Assembly: GCA_947650285.1 (NCBI GenBank)
Contig: CANTFL010001391.1
Coordinates: 82,808-146,807, forward strand
Reading direction: 5' to 3'
Origin: Hyaloperonospora brassicae
Lineage: Eukaryota > Oomycota > Peronosporomycetes > Peronosporales > Peronosporaceae
Length of the DNA stretch: 64,000 nucleotides
Position numbers and translations under genes: made by a program. This document shows positions 46,697 to 59,480 of the stretch, piece by piece (the stretch's first letter is position 1; each line of letters opens with the position of its first letter). The notes beneath the pieces are model-generated. The model was not told where the DNA came from. It made no database searches and worked only from the letters and a program-made list of their open reading frames with translations.

Positions 46697-46730
46697 AGTC
46701 CTTCTCGACCACTCAGTTAGCCACTCACGT

Positions 46731-49487
46731 TCTCAAATTTGCACTTCTGCTCTTCAGCCGGAAAATTTGAGAGCATTTTTATCAAATTAAAGGCACCTGC
46801 CTTGCTAGGAATTTGAGCCCTGTGTGCTATTGATTGCTTAATGTATAAGGTCCCTTCAATAGGGACGTGGAAAATGAGTTTTTTACTCGTAAAGTCGTTT
46901 TTAATATTTATCTAGCTTGCTTGTAAAGCATAAATACTTCTCTGGCTAGGGTAGGTGTCAGCTCCACCATACCACTATATGTGGAGTATGACTTTCTATA
47001 CATCTATATAGCACCGATTTTGCGCTGGTAAGGTCTATCCTTGCATTAACGTCACACTTAAGTCAACACCATCTACTGCAAACTTAGAGCGTTATAATCG
47101 CATAGGACAATCGTATTAGCCACACCTGTCTTAATCGTTGCACAATCCAGTTATATGTATATGTCTGTGAGATAAGGTTTGCTTACACGTCTCTAAGTAA
47201 AGCGTTCGTGTCAAGCACATATCCTTTGTTACGAAGAGAATATCGGAACAGTTATGAGCGTAGGTGAGGGAAAGATGTCATCATCTAACGAGGTGCAGAA
47301 CAAAATCAACTGCTTATGCATAGAACAATAGATATTGGACTGAGGTGTATATCCGACAGCACAACAACATATAAACATGCACACTGACCACCATCTTTCA
47401 GGAACAATGCTGCTAGCAAATTTTCATCGGATGTGATGACAACGCCGAGATAAGCGATCGTGAATTCAACATTTGGTTTCGTCGATTAGCTTTCATAGGT
47501 GTCCGTTGGGGTTTAGCAAGCACTTTTCAGGGTTGGTGAAAGTGAGGTACGTATAGTCCGACTATACTACTGCACGAAGTCTTGCTGTTTAGATATTTTT
47601 CCTCGACTTTACTAGGGGAGACCACAAAAACAACTATCAACATTAGCCTTTTGCGTCGATCCAAACTTCTCCTTTGTCGATCAATTAAGTGCGGTTGAGC
47701 TACATAGGCAACGGTTTGGCATTTTTATAGCGAATTCGCTTTCATAATGCGATGTTGCGAACAGCCCATCGTACTTATCTTTGACTAGGAGTCGCTACAT
47801 CTGGTCGCAGATGTACATGTTTATTCGATTGAGAGCATCTTTTTTCATTACTCACTTGGCGAAAGAGTAACGACCAATTTACTACGTATAATTGAGTGGA
47901 TATATAGTTATAGCAGCTGATTGTACTGAGCTGCGTGAGACCTTTTGTGGGTGTCAAAGGCCTAACAAGATTTCAGTGTAGCCTAGTAGATCAGTCAAAA
48001 GCGACGGAATGCCACGTATGCAGTACGATCCTGATCACCGATGGTTGCCGTCCAGTGCTCGATGAAGGCGATATGTCAATCCGATGGGGTGTTATTACTG
48101 ACAATGCCAAGACATTGCCTCTGCAAGCTTCAATATGAATGCCCGAAAGTATAGTGGACATATCAAGGGTTGAAGAGAAACTCACGCAAAAAACGCAAAT
48201 CGATTGCCTCAATCAAGTCAACTTTTTCTTTGAGGCGCTTCGTTGGCAATCCAACGAACGAACAATTCGTACTAGCGTATGCGAGGAAATTTGCAGCAAG
48301 GGCTCAACGTGATCCCGCCAGATCGTCCGAACCACTTGCCAGCGGCTATTGATTTAATCCGTTTGGACAAACAACTAGACTTATAATTATATTGTGCATG
48401 AATTCAAACACTTTCATAGCCGCGCTTTGATATTTCTAAGGCAAATTAACAGATTATGTTACTCAGAGGTGATCAAGGTCTGTATTAAGACATCTTACAC
48501 ACATAGATTCGACAGATTGCATCACACTGATGATGATGATCTTAAACGAACCAGACACGAGCGGCTGAGTGCTCGACAAGATACATAGCAAAGTGAGTTG
48601 TAACGAGAACACGAGACATACTCGATTCTCACTTAATTTGTTGCGACTTTGGGCTATTCGAGTCCCGCAGTCCGACCATAAAGGCTTCCGAGGAAGTCTG
48701 TTAGAACGTCTGTTGGCAAGTGTGAACCCGAAACGAAGTTCGTCATGTCCAATCGACCTCATGTTTCCGCCAACTCTTAAATCATGCATGTGTGGCCTAC
48801 CGACGACCAGGAATGCCAAAGTCTTCGTGCAACACAAAAGAGACGATTGTCAACATCTCACTAACGGTATTTTTCTCTCCGAATGATCTTAATATTGCCT
48901 CAGAGGCTGCCACATACTCCCATGAAGTTGTTGACAAGTTTAAAAACGTTTGTCGTTGCGACGACCACGAGACCGGGCCATATGCAGGCATGAATAAAAC
49001 GTGTAGTGATTCGATATGCAGCCTTTCAAGTCAAGTGATTGTAATTGTAGTCGCAAAGGGCTTCTCTCGGTTGCAGTGTAATGCGGCATTACACAAAATT
49101 ATGGGCAACGTCGCAGCAAGCTGTACCGTAGTACATAGTGTATACCATTCAGCGTGATGAATGGTCGGGTTGGCCACAGTTTGGCTTCGCCGAACCAGGG
49201 CGCAGGGCGAGCCGAGCTGCAACATTGTCGTCGAAAACAACACACTTCCATCGCACCACAGTGGCCGATGTTTACACCAATTCGATCCTTTTCTTTTGCG
49301 CCTGCGAACGTCTACACCTGCGAACGGAGAATCCATGTGCTACAATAAAGTTTCGCTTATCAAGATTACGGATGAGAGAAAGCCCAGATACCTCTAAATT
49401 TAAGAAAACATTTGCTGTCCCTGTTCGTGACGAAAATGATGAGCTGGTACATAGGATTATTGATGTAAAGGGCACGCTCTTGCGAGA
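46731..49487. other. AT-rich stretch without recognisable genes
   Basis: Short frames only; the two longest on plus (48792-49157 and 49138-49494) have Cys and His residues but no pattern I recognise. This lies between the probable 5' end of the LINE and the 3' LTR of gypsy copy C. The 5' end of the LINE may extend some way into it. Confidence 0.4.
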
Positions 49488-49915
49488 TGACTGACAGGTC
49501 CTTGTGCTGACTAAACACAAGGCTGCGTGCTCCTGACGTCACGTACTCATGGGTCTGAAGCGCAACAGAACTCAGACGCTCTGTTTGAGGGGGAAATTTG
49601 AACTGTTATTTGATTTAGTTATTTTTTTGTAAATTATTGTTCGTCTTGACCTGACTATATTAAATTACAATCTTTTAAATGGGTCTCTTACTCAACACCC
49701 GTTGCTCCCTTCCAGAAGCGATTGTTGTTAAAAACGGCTGATGTACACGGTTAATCAACCGAGAAGTGGGGCACTCAAGAATATCACCCTAGAGGGTAAC
49801 ATTTATCCAACATCACTTCATCTCGAGTGATGTTGATTGAGTGTTATCGAAATCGGTAATACCCGAAAATTGATACATTCGTATCAACTGTATGTAACAG
49901 GCCCACCCCATTACA
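49488..49915 (-). repeat. 3' LTR of gypsy copy C
   Basis: It resembles 58086-58523 over its length. The inner end CCATTACA (49908-49915) is followed by the complement of a polypurine tract (CAACCCCCAC). The outer end is degenerate. The hairpin CAACATCACT/AGTGATGTTG is conserved. Confidence 0.8.
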
Positions 49916-50049
49916 CAACCCCCACTTCTTTATTATCAGTTACTACATTTTGTAATTTAATCATTTTGTGACAGAGTGGCCGTTTCTGGTTTCCCCGTAG
50001 GAAACTAAGCACTTAATGGATTTTGACCAACCCGTTCTAAATTTTTAAC

Positions 50050-51765
50050 GCATGAAGAGTTCGTCCATGCGCATCGCGAACAAGGCCACCACTATAGCGG
50101 CTGCACGAATGCGTCCAGCCGGAGAGCAAGCACCTCGAGACTTAGCATCCGGCGTCTAACCACCTGCTGCTGATGATAAGCAGCCTGCAACACTTACTGT
50201 TGCACGTTCACGTGTTCATCCATGTGCCGCTCTATTCGGCTGCAGGTGGTAGTCCCATGGACGTCGATCACGAAATTGAGGTTGTCTACTCGGGTCGTCG
50301 GACCCCCCCCCCCGTCCGACCCGAAGTCGCCCGCAAAGCTCGGCTGTAAAGCTTTGGTTGCGAAATTGATGACTGCCGAACGTCGTGGCAGTCTCGATCC
50401 TAATTTGCATTATGAACTGTTCGGCTTATACAACGAGTCCGCAAGCTCGTCACGCGAATCGAATCAATATCGCTCGCATTCATATGATGCGAGTGCGAAG
50501 CATGAGTATGTTAGTCACAGCGATGGTGCCAATGACTCAGTGCGGATCCATTGAACCCAACAATACCAGTGATTGAAGCGATCGCAGTGCCCACAGAGAA
50601 ACTACGCAATAGGAGCAGAATTTTGATGCGTTACGATCTGCTCCTGATCATAAGCAATGGAAGCTTCCCATGAGTAATCTAAGGGAGTGATTGGTCGTAC
50701 CACTGGAAGTCATCGGATCCAACTTCTCGATAGATCAACACTCCTTGGTCTTGATGTCAGTGTGAATGGTCATCATATTGAGCATGATTACTACATCGAT
50801 GTCGTTTTCAGACATCGATGGCACCACGGCAACCTTAATGGAGACGAAATTTCGTTGGTGCGACGTGGAATCCTTTCATCGGCAACATTGAAAATGTTTG
50901 CCGTGACGATTAATCAAATAAAGTTATTGCATCTCGCAAATGGTTTAAACAGAAGTCGCCAACCGGCTCTGGGTGTAAATGCATCGATTATCTCGATAGG
51001 CAGGTTTACCTTGCCTGTCTTGGAAAGAGAACTGTTATAATTGTGTGGACACTCTGATTGCGCCCATAGGGAGGCCTTTCTTCTTAATCAACCGTATTGG
51101 AGGGCACACATCTCGTCTGAGATGTACCAAAAAATTGAGACTATACAAATTCTTTACGAACTCTCATGCGTTCGTTCGACGATGTTCTTCCACCTTTAAA
51201 AGGGTTCCGTGTCGTCGTACTGCTCGACGATACTGTGAACACTCACCATCATTTAAGAGCGGGACTTCCAGCAGTTCCACGAAGGTGCATATCCCCGCTT
51301 TGGACGAGGTAAGTCGTCCTTGATTTTAAATCGTCAAGGTAGTTTAAGACAAACTCCACAAGGAAGCGCTGATCGACGTGGAGTTCCATTAGAAAATTTG
51401 AAGGAGGAGGAAAATCTCGTCCAAATCGTTCGACTCGTCATTTCTACTAATAATAGATGGGTCGTGCAATCGCTAAGTTACGCGAAAAATCGGAGCACGA
51501 GACGGACAGACGCTACGATCGGACCGGTTCTGTACGAAACCACCGCAAGGATCGTTAGGCTGATCGTGCGAAGGATCATGCTGATTACGCCTTCGCACAG
51601 CTTCAGGTCGAGCAAAATATCCGTTACTTCGTTGGAGAGCTGGCAACAACTAACAGGGAGATCTGTCAGTTGTATGGAGACGTCTCTTCACTACGCGTCT
51701 AGACAGTGTGCCTAGAGCTCAAGAGCAGGGATCTGATGAAGATATATGAACTTGGGGGGATACTT
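50050..51765 (+). pseudogene. Decayed antisense ORF of gypsy copy C
   Basis: On plus (antisense to the element) broken frames reproduce the copy B product: DYYIDVVFRHRWHHGNLNGD at 50786-50845 against [20 protein letters not shown] in B. At 51472-51765 a coiled-coil segment reads HETDRRYDRTGSV, ADRAKDHADYAFAQLQVEQ and GELATTNREICQLYGDV, all alignable to B. Stops and shifts occur throughout. A C-run of 11 (50303-50313) lies between GGAC and GTCC in the N-terminal part. Confidence 0.75.
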
Positions 51766-51932
51766 TCCACGTCGGAAGAGGGCTCGTCCTGACAGTACAA
51801 GCGGAGACGCCCCACGTCGGACGTAGGATAAGTATGAATCATATGCGTCATACTAATCGTGTATGAGTTGCCTTGACGGCGAAGCACACGATTGAAGCCG
51901 ATGTACTTGTGCGGTAGTTTACTGCTACCCAC
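51190..51932 (-). pseudogene. Pol C-terminus and chromodomain relic of gypsy copy C
   Basis: MGSSKLPHKYIGFNRVLRRQ at 51932 downward matches the module before the C-terminal tail in copy B. Further on, RGYAPSWNCWKSRS and SIVEQYDDTEPF at about 51190-51315 correspond to the chromodomain of B. The central part is overlapped by the antisense frame on plus. Confidence 0.65.
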
Positions 51933-52433
51933 TTTAGTTACTACGTATCTAGTTAGATTTACCGTAAAAAGTAGGATTGTATCGCCATCAACAAATGGTA
52001 GAACATCTGCTCTTCCATTCTTGTCAGCGTTCCGTTTCTACCGGTACACCGCGTGAGCTATGGAGTCCTGCACGAAAGGGACCACTGATTATCCATCCAG
52101 CAGAAATATTTTGGGTGACAAGACATTGTTTCTTCAGTTCGCCTTGTGAGAACTGCAAAAAGAGCCCTTTACTTTTCCGTTCATTATCGAGGATGTCTAC
52201 ATCATCGTTGGAAAAGTCGTTATCGATGCTGAAAATACCAGCGCCGCCATCATCATCTGACTCGATCATAGTGTCTTCGCTATTAGTGAGATTACCATCT
52301 TCTTCGATGTCAACTTGGTTGACATCGGCATCATACGTGACGACTGCAGCGTCGACACGTGATGATCAAGCGTCAGAAATATTATTCTCGAGCTAGCCCC
52401 TCTTTCCTTATCGAAGATTCACACTTTTATACT

Positions 52434-53185
52434 CTAAGAGATTGGGCGGACGCGATGACGTATACCATTCACGAAGAACGGTGTATGCTGTGTTGAAGCA
52501 TGCACCGAAGTATTAATGATAAATTTTACCATGGGAAAAATTTTGCTCCAATTTGAACACGTGTGGACAAATTCTCGAATAATCTCTTCGAGCACACAGG
52601 TTGCCAGTTCCACCCTACCATCTGTTTTGGGATGGTCAGATGTGGACATCTTCAAATCTGCTCCCAAAGTGCGGAACACGGATCGCCATAACTTTGCAAA
52701 AGATAGAGGGCCACGGTCGGACACGAGTTCACGAGGTAACAGTTGGAGTCAAAATAATGTGTTGATGAAGACACGAGCACTTCCGTGTGCATTGATCAAC
52801 TCGAGCAATGCAGCAAGATTTACTTTACTTTTGAACCGGTCCACGAACAGAAGAATCCCATTGTTCTTGTGAGCTTCTTCGGAGAAAGCGATGATGAAGT
52901 TCATGAAACGGACTGCCAGCACTCTGACGGAGCAGGTAGAGGCTATGAGGGTGCACGGGATGAAGGACTAGACTTCCACCGTCGACAAACCTCGCAAGAA
53001 CGAATGTACTTGCGCAAAAACTGATACTGGCGGGACCAGTAAAAATGACGACATACCTTACGGTAAGTCTTTTCCCTACCACGATGGACACCTGTTGGGG
53101 CATCGTAAGACTCATACACTGTGCGCAGGCGCAAGTTGTTGTGATCGGGGATGAAGAAACAAAGATGAGACAGATACAGATGCAT
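52434..53185 (-). pseudogene. Integrase of gypsy copy C
   Basis: The N-terminal part (YESYDAPTGVHRGREKTY, then RSCEVCRRWK) keeps the zinc-finger Cys pair that copy B lost. The core has KMSTSDHPKTDGRVELATCV with the catalytic Glu region and INTSVHASTQHTPFFVNGIR. Frames are broken between these blocks. Confidence 0.8.
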
Positions 53186-53399
53186 AGTACAGCAACCCGT
53201 TGCGTGTTTTGTACCGATCCGACGAAGAAAAGTACAAGGTCGATGAATCTTTCAACGTTTTACGACTTTTCTATTAACCTAATTATCCATCAAGCGCAAA
53301 TTATACGCTTATTGTGCGTAGGTCTTTGTTACGTCGTCTAATGATGTTTAATGCAAGACAATAATTGTGAGTGTCACAACAGGGGGCACGTCCGCACTG

Positions 53400-53847
53400 T
53401 TAGATTGCGCGCCCAGATCGAAATCGGGTAGGCACGAAAATGCATTATCGATGACTTTCAGTCGTCCTGGTCTACACTCTATGTAAATTGTACTCCGCCA
53501 AAAATGACAGTCATCTTGCCATTCTTTGCGAGAGGTGTGGACGGTTTGCGGCTGTTAGTAGTGACGCATGGTCCATGAAGACGATGAGGGGTCTATCTTC
53601 CAATATATAGACACGAAACTTTGCCAGTGCATATTAAATAGAGTCGAGTTCCTTTTCAAGGCCTGGACGGTTGCGTTATGATGGTTGCAGCCGACGCGAC
53701 TAATATCAACCGGTACGCTCTGCGCCGTCTGTGTCATGCTGTATCAATACACATTCCATTTCGTAACCGATGTATCAAATATCACAAAAAATGATCTGTC
53801 CGGGTCCGTAATAGATAACATAGACGATTGCATCAAGATCTGATTGA
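53400..53847 (-). pseudogene. RNase H relic of gypsy copy C
   Basis: On minus this aligns by eye with copy B from the QYGTDGA region through the MDHAS block (TDHAS in B) to the HLSQRMA block. Stops and substitutions are numerous. It adjoins repeat R copy 2 at 53848. Confidence 0.65.
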
Positions 53848-53849
53848 TA

Positions 53850-55649
53850 CTGTGGTGAAATCGATCTCACAAAATTACTTTAGTGAGTGTCGATCTTCCA
53901 CTTGCCCAGACTTGCCGAATAACTGAGGGGGTACTCCGATCCGTGCCTTGCTGTATAAACTTGTGCTCACCTTGTGTACCCGTCTGTTACGCTGGCTTAA
54001 GCCCTTCGTAACGGCCTTGGGAGATGTCGATCTCGCTGAGAGGTTTGGGGTTGAGAGTTCGCTTCCGGTGCGGAAAGCTTCACACCACGAACGGGGTTCT
54101 GCGATCTTGATCTTGGGTCGCGGCGATCTCTATTTGGAAACGTCGCGATATCGATCTTGAATCACACCGATCTCGATTTGTCTTCGGGATCGGGGTCTTT
54201 GCTGTGCGGAAATCCTCACTCAGCCAATGATAGTCTTGCGTCGATCTTGCGTTGGGATCGGCCGATCTTGCCGGAAGTGCGCAATGTGGGCATATCGGTT
54301 GCTTGTTTCGCCAAAATGAAACGTGCCGATCTGCCCTGTAGATCGCTTCGGTCTTGCTCGGTCTTGTCTTGAACACCTTTTCCAGATCTCCTGACCACTT
54401 GACCCGCCTCGCGATCTTTTAACCAAAATCCTTTTCCTTTACCGTTGTTTGCTGCTACCCTAGCAGTTTGAGTTGAGTTGAGTTACCTTAACCCCACCTT
54501 GGCCAAACAATCCAAGGCGAGTACACGAAACACGGCGCGTGCGACGTCTCTTGATCGACGGAAGGCCAAATATCCTGCCCGGAAGAGAAGTCTGCGACGT
54601 GCTTTGTATGTAAAAACGGTAACTGTTTTATTATCCAACCAAATTAATAGTCATCCTATCCTTAAGCCTATTCCAAACTGTAGGTCACTCTCCTAAGCCG
54701 ATATCATCTTTAAGCTTGACCGCACCCTTGAACACGTGTCGAAATCTCGTGACCTGTGCTCCAAAGATAGCGCCAATACTCCCGATATCGTACCTAGACA
54801 CCAAAAAGGGAGCAAATTCCAAATGCGGTACCTAAATACCCAATTTTGGTACCGAAAAGTCCAAAATAGTATCCAAATGCCAAATGTGTCTAAATCCATT
54901 TTGCGACGTCAATTCAAACGGCTTCCACTAGCTCTTTCGGTATGAACTTTTAGGACATCACTCATGGACCTTCAACAAGCATATATATCACAATCCAATA
55001 GCTCCATCATCGATATATCCATAATCAGCAGGGAACATGATCGATCTGATGCCCAATTCGAGATCGTTGAGGACCGACACAGTGCGATCCGGCCCTATAT
55101 GTTCTTCCGTTCGTTGTGCATGGTCCGATACCATCCGCAAGGGTTTATCCGCACAATGGGACCATCCACAGTTCTCACAACGGTCCCACGGACTCCCACA
55201 AACATCCGCACTTCCAGATCGGTCCATAATTAACCTAAATCAGTATTCCCACTGAAGATCGGTGATGGGTATCTTCCATCACCTGGATGCTGCAACTTTG
55301 TCACAGAGTCACGTCGCATCGCTTGGTCTCAGAAGTACCTTTCTCAGTTCAGATCGGTCTTCTGGTTCAATCTAGTCCCTCGTCCTAGATCGCACTGTGG
55401 AAATTATCTATGTCTGCGACTCGTCCTAGATTGTTCCAAGAAAATCACCCCTTTCTGCGCCTCGTCTCAGACCGTTCCACGTCCATCCTTCGGCCGACCG
55501 TTGGATCGGTCCGTCGATCTCCGTGGGATCACCTTCCGTCTCCCATCGGATCGCCAGATCACTTGGTGCCATTTTTCACCAGTACGTGGCGCCTCATTTA
55601 GATGGCCACCGATCCATATCATCAAATTTAATTAATGACTTTGCCACAA
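53850..55649. mobile_element. Repeat R, copy 2 (inverted relative to copy 1)
   Basis: This 1800-bp copy sits inside the reverse transcriptase/RNase H junction of gypsy copy C, with TA at 53848-53849 and 55650-55651. When the copy is set aside, the flanks line up with gypsy copy B through this site, which confirms the boundaries. It is nearly identical to copy 1 by eye, apart from scattered changes and one- or two-base indels. Confidence 0.85.
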
Positions 55650-55651
55650 TA

Positions 55652-56640
55652 CCTATCACAACAACGCTGACAGTCAGCATTATATTTCCATCCAAAATTT
55701 GTTTCGCGATAATAGGAAAGATGAACGGTCTGCTCGGCGTCATCGCTTTAAAGTGTTTCAGGTGCAATGCTAGGGCAATAAACTTCCTTAATATCTTGGT
55801 GTTGACTGTAGCTGGCCTGTATGAGATTGCTTTGATCATTTAACGGTCAGGGCGTACGCCGTGCTTGCCCACGATACAACCAAAAAGTTGTTTGCGCTAG
55901 CCGCGAAAAATGCTGTTCTTGAGGTTGTCGTTCAGCTTATGCTTGCGCATATTTAAAGAACCTGGCGAAGGCGTGTTCTGTAAACCACCACGTCCGTCGT
56001 TCCGTTCATATACTGTCTATGGGCAAGCTCATCGTCAAAATAACTCGGTGCAACATCTCGATGTGATCTTAAAAGATCTATAACACACCTGTTGAACTTT
56101 TCAGGGGCATTGCTTAGCCCCTGTGACACGACTAGATACTCTCACACCATACCACTTGGGTTGCTTACTCTCGTGTACGAAATATCCCGTTCACGCATGA
56201 AGATCGGAAAGAAGCCATCCATCAGATCCATGGACGAGAATATGGTACCATCTGACAATCCGTCTATGATAAAGACCTTCCTCGGTATCGGCGTCTGAGC
56301 CAGTACCGTTGCAGCTTTCAACTTGTTGAACAGCTTGATCTCATGTCCAGAGACTTTATTCTTAGGCAACTCGTATGATACTGATTTCGGGAACACATCC
56401 TTGAATTCGAATAAATGCTTACACAAAGAATTTGCCTGGAGCGACCACCAGGGGTACGACGTGTATTGTTTGATACGAGCCTTTTCGTCGAGGATACTTT
56501 TAACCATCGATGAGCTGCCGGGAACCCTCTCATTCTTGGAATAGACTGTTGCCCACCGAATATCGGCCACAAAATCATCTGTGCCGAGTATGCAGATCTG
56601 CTTGACTTAACCACTACGCAAATCACGTTTAAACAGTTTT
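55652..56640 (-). pseudogene. Reverse transcriptase relic of gypsy copy C
   Basis: A 142-residue frame (56570-56142) carries QANSLCKHLFEFKDVFPKSV, NKLKAATVLAQTPIPRKVF and TIFSSMDLMDGFFPIFMRER, alignable to copy B. Near 56040 the nucleotides still encode SYFDD in one frame. The lower part (55652-55840) is strongly diverged. Confidence 0.8.
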
Positions 56641-57277
56641 GGTTCCAGAGTTGGAAATTGAGTTATCTCCGTAGTTAACTTCGAAGGCACAATCAGATAA
56701 GCGTTTAATCGCCTACTATTGATCCGTCATTGACCAAGACGTTCAACCTCTTAATCACTTCTTTAGAACTTGTTTCCGCAGGCCGCTGAGATCTTGTCCG
56801 CTCAGATTGCTTAGAGCCTACTATCGCATCAAGAATTTCCTCAGTAATTTTGTCCTCAAGCACTGGGAACAAACTTTCCTCGACTTCTTCGGACTGTGGA
56901 TGTGCCACCCCAGTAAGTAACCGATCCTCTATGGTCGACGCCCTAGTCAACCCGAATAACCGAGCTGCCTTTTCTGGACAACCAGGTTGTTCTTCTTAGG
57001 ATGTTGCCCGCTAGACGTGCATATATGTCCCTTTCCACTCGACTTATTCGAGAGGTGGGTCTTCGGCGCTGCCTGCACTTCTGTACAGTCGCTGGGATCT
57101 ACTTCACAGTGTAGTGATCAGCTACACTGAACTCTGGTGCAGTCGTGTTAGCGGCCGTACCGCACGTGAGGCCATCGGACTTGCTCGAAGTACATCCACA
57201 CGTCTATGGACGCAGAAGACGTTCATCAGATGGCCATCTGATGAACAGGCGGCAGGCACCATTCCGTATCGATTCTG

Positions 57278-57568
57278 TCAGATCACTCTTGGCTCGTACC
57301 CTCTAAGCCAAGGTAATACCAGGATGACATCAAATTTTTCATTCAGATCCAGTACGATAAAATCATCATCGTACTGTTCGCCCTCTAGCGTGTAGTTGAT
57401 TCCCACTAATCGTTTCTTAACGGTAATCGATGCGCCTGTAGCAATGCGCACCATCATACTCGTTTGAGGGATGTCGCGCTCAATGAACTTGAGCCTACGA
57501 CCCTGTATTGACTGGCGACGAACAAAGTTGCCTAAAGCCCCACATACGACTAGGGCGCGAAGCGACAA
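57278..57568 (-). pseudogene. Protease relic of gypsy copy C
   Basis: 96 residues matching the A and B proteases (IERDIPQTSMMVRIATGASI, YDDDFIVLDLNEKFDVILVL). The active-site Asp is replaced by Val (VVCGALGNF), so it is inactive. Confidence 0.8.
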
Positions 57569-57579
57569 TATGAGTTTTA

Positions 57580-58030
57580 TTTGCTCATCGCCGATACGGC
57601 GCGCCTATATGGCTCTGTCTAGTTCGTCAAATTCCAAGAACATGAAGTCTTACTCGAACCCTCTATACTTGGAGATATCAACCTTCGAGGATCAGGACGA
57701 CGCGTGGGTGTCGTTTCACTCACAGCAGCATTGAATTGATGCTGTCTCAACAGCTCTATCTGTCGAGCACCAATCTCATGAAAGCGATCGGCATGTTGAG
57801 ATCCTTGCTGGTGAAGCAAAATCACTTTTTTACTTTCGGCGACAAGTTCATTTTGAATGAATTTGGCTATGGTGACATGTTGTTGGTCTCTTTTAAGAGA
57901 CTCCAACATGGCGCTAATGGCAGTTTCGCCTACGATAGAACTCACGCGTTCCACCGCACTTCAATCGATGTTACTCAAATGGCTAAAGCCTTCACACGTG
58001 GCGTGGAAGGTTTCCATCTCATCTAACACG
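57580..58030 (-). pseudogene. Gag relic of gypsy copy C
   Basis: The frame at 57954-57619 reads ERVSSIVGETAISAMLESLK and ELVAESKKVILLHQQGSQHA, clearly the gag N-terminus of copies A and B. Its beginning at about 58025 has lost the start context. The central and C-terminal gag, including the zinc knuckle, is deleted between here and the protease. Confidence 0.75.
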
Positions 58031-58085
58031 CTCGTGCTGAATGAGGTGGTAGTGGTCGCTGGAAGGACTACAACGTGCTATCAGG

Positions 58086-58523
58086 TGTAACGGGGCACGC
58101 CCTTGTGTCAATCAAACACAAGGTTGCGTGCACCCGACGTCACGAACACGTGGCGAGGAAGCACATCGAAGGAGACAGAACTCAGACGCTCTGTTTGAGG
58201 GGGAATTTGAACTGTTATTTGATTTAGTAATTTTTTTGTAAATTATTGTTCGTCTTGACCTGACTATATTAAATTACAACCTTTTAAATGGGTCTCTTAC
58301 TCAACACCCGTTGCTCCCTTCCAGAAGCGATTGTTGTTAAAACGGCTGATGTACACGGTTAATCAACCGAGAAGTGGGGCACTCAAGAATATCACCCTAG
58401 AGGGTAACATTTATCCAACATCACTTCATCTCGAGTGATGTTGATTGAGTGTTATCGAAATCGGTAATACCCGAAAATTGATACATTCGTACCAACTGTA
58501 TGTAACGGGCTCACCCCGTCATA
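58086..58523 (-). repeat. 5' LTR of gypsy copy C
   Basis: 438 bp, starting TGTAACGGGG on plus; the far end has changed (CCCCGTCATA). Hairpins: CCTTGTGT/ACACAAGG (58101-58123), CAACATCACT/AGTGATGTTG (58416-58443) and others that are partly decayed. Confidence 0.85.
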
Positions 58524-59480
58524 ATCGATCGCACTGATAAGGACTGCATCAGGAAATTTCATATTGGTAGTGTGGCCTGTGCGGCGACTTGTCTGCAATC
58601 TGCCTGTGAAGCATTCGTCCATATAGTGACGGAGCCATCACTGAAGAGCTAATGCGCGGTAAGCAACTCACTACGTAAACCTTCCAAACACTATTACAGG
58701 CATACGAAAGACACGCGTGTTAAAAAACTGCATCAAGAGTGCTCAAGGCAACGTCGCCCGATTTTGACTATTTCAGTGATGCGCGCCACGGAGATAACAA
58801 ATACAGCACTGGCGTAAAGTGATTAGCTTCTGCAATCATCTGTAGTATGTTTCCATTCCGTACCCAAACAACTATTCACAAAACAATAAACATCAGCAGT
58901 CGACATGCAATGCCTCCATTCGGCGTCGTTCGCGGCCAGCAATTTCGACTTTTGTAACAATCGAGGGAACAATGCACACGCGGTCTTCGTGTACCACGAT
59001 TTCGACTGTAGATCGAAGAAGCGATGTGATTATCAATGGGGTCCATAGATCGTAGCATCCGTCGATATAGTGTGTCACGCTGGTCGATCGTCTACTTGTC
59101 TCTACGAAGATGAAGAAATACTCGCACATGCTTCGGGGACCTTCAAGCTTGCAGTGCATGACTTTAGCCTACCGCCAGATTCCGAGACGGCAGGTACGAG
59201 CAGCACTTGCTGACTGCTTTCGCGGCAAACAAATCTTGAGCAGCTGTAGCACGACAAGAGCAGCAGACTGGCAGTTAATGTGTATTCTTTAGTACTTTCG
59301 TCAATGTGAACTTCGTTCCGATGAGCGCAGTGGTACCTTATGACATCGCGTCCTATACAGATTGTCGCTTAGACATCGTGGAATGCATCTCCCAATACTC
59401 GTATGATGCGGGCGTGGGGTAAGTAAGTGTAGACAATCAAAAGCTGCAGCGCTGGGTGCCAATGAGCTGGGCTGGTGCAG
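58524..59480. other. Unassigned spacer downstream of the SWEET gene
   Basis: Between gypsy copy C and the end of the SWEET gene. Only short frames without motifs are visible. It should contain the 3' untranslated region of the SWEET transcript; no canonical AATAAA was seen near the stop. Confidence 0.4.

Larger units (their letters stand above)
27900..46730 (-). mobile_element. LINE (non-LTR retrotransposon), split by three later insertions
   Basis: On minus, the order is ORF1 with a CCHC zinc knuckle, then ORF2 with AP-type endonuclease, reverse transcriptase, a zinc-binding ECP motif and RNase H. Three insertions interrupt it: gypsy copy B within ORF1 (38409-46104, duplication TCCAA), repeat R within the endonuclease (33624-35419, duplication TA) and a truncated plus-strand LINE between endonuclease and reverse transcriptase (31885-33068, 18-bp duplication). 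Without them the LINE is about 8 kb. Each flank pair rejoins to a continuous, homologous reading. Both outer ends are approximate. The copy is dead, with many stops and shifts. Confidence 0.85.
49488..58523 (-). mobile_element. Ty3/gypsy chromodomain element, copy C (old, split by repeat R)
   Basis: Read on minus: 5' LTR (58523-58086), gag, protease, reverse transcriptase, [repeat R], RNase H, integrase, chromodomain region, 3' LTR (49915-49488). All domains are interrupted. The family is the same as A and B, but it is much more diverged. No target duplication is evident because the outer LTR ends have mutated. Confidence 0.9.
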
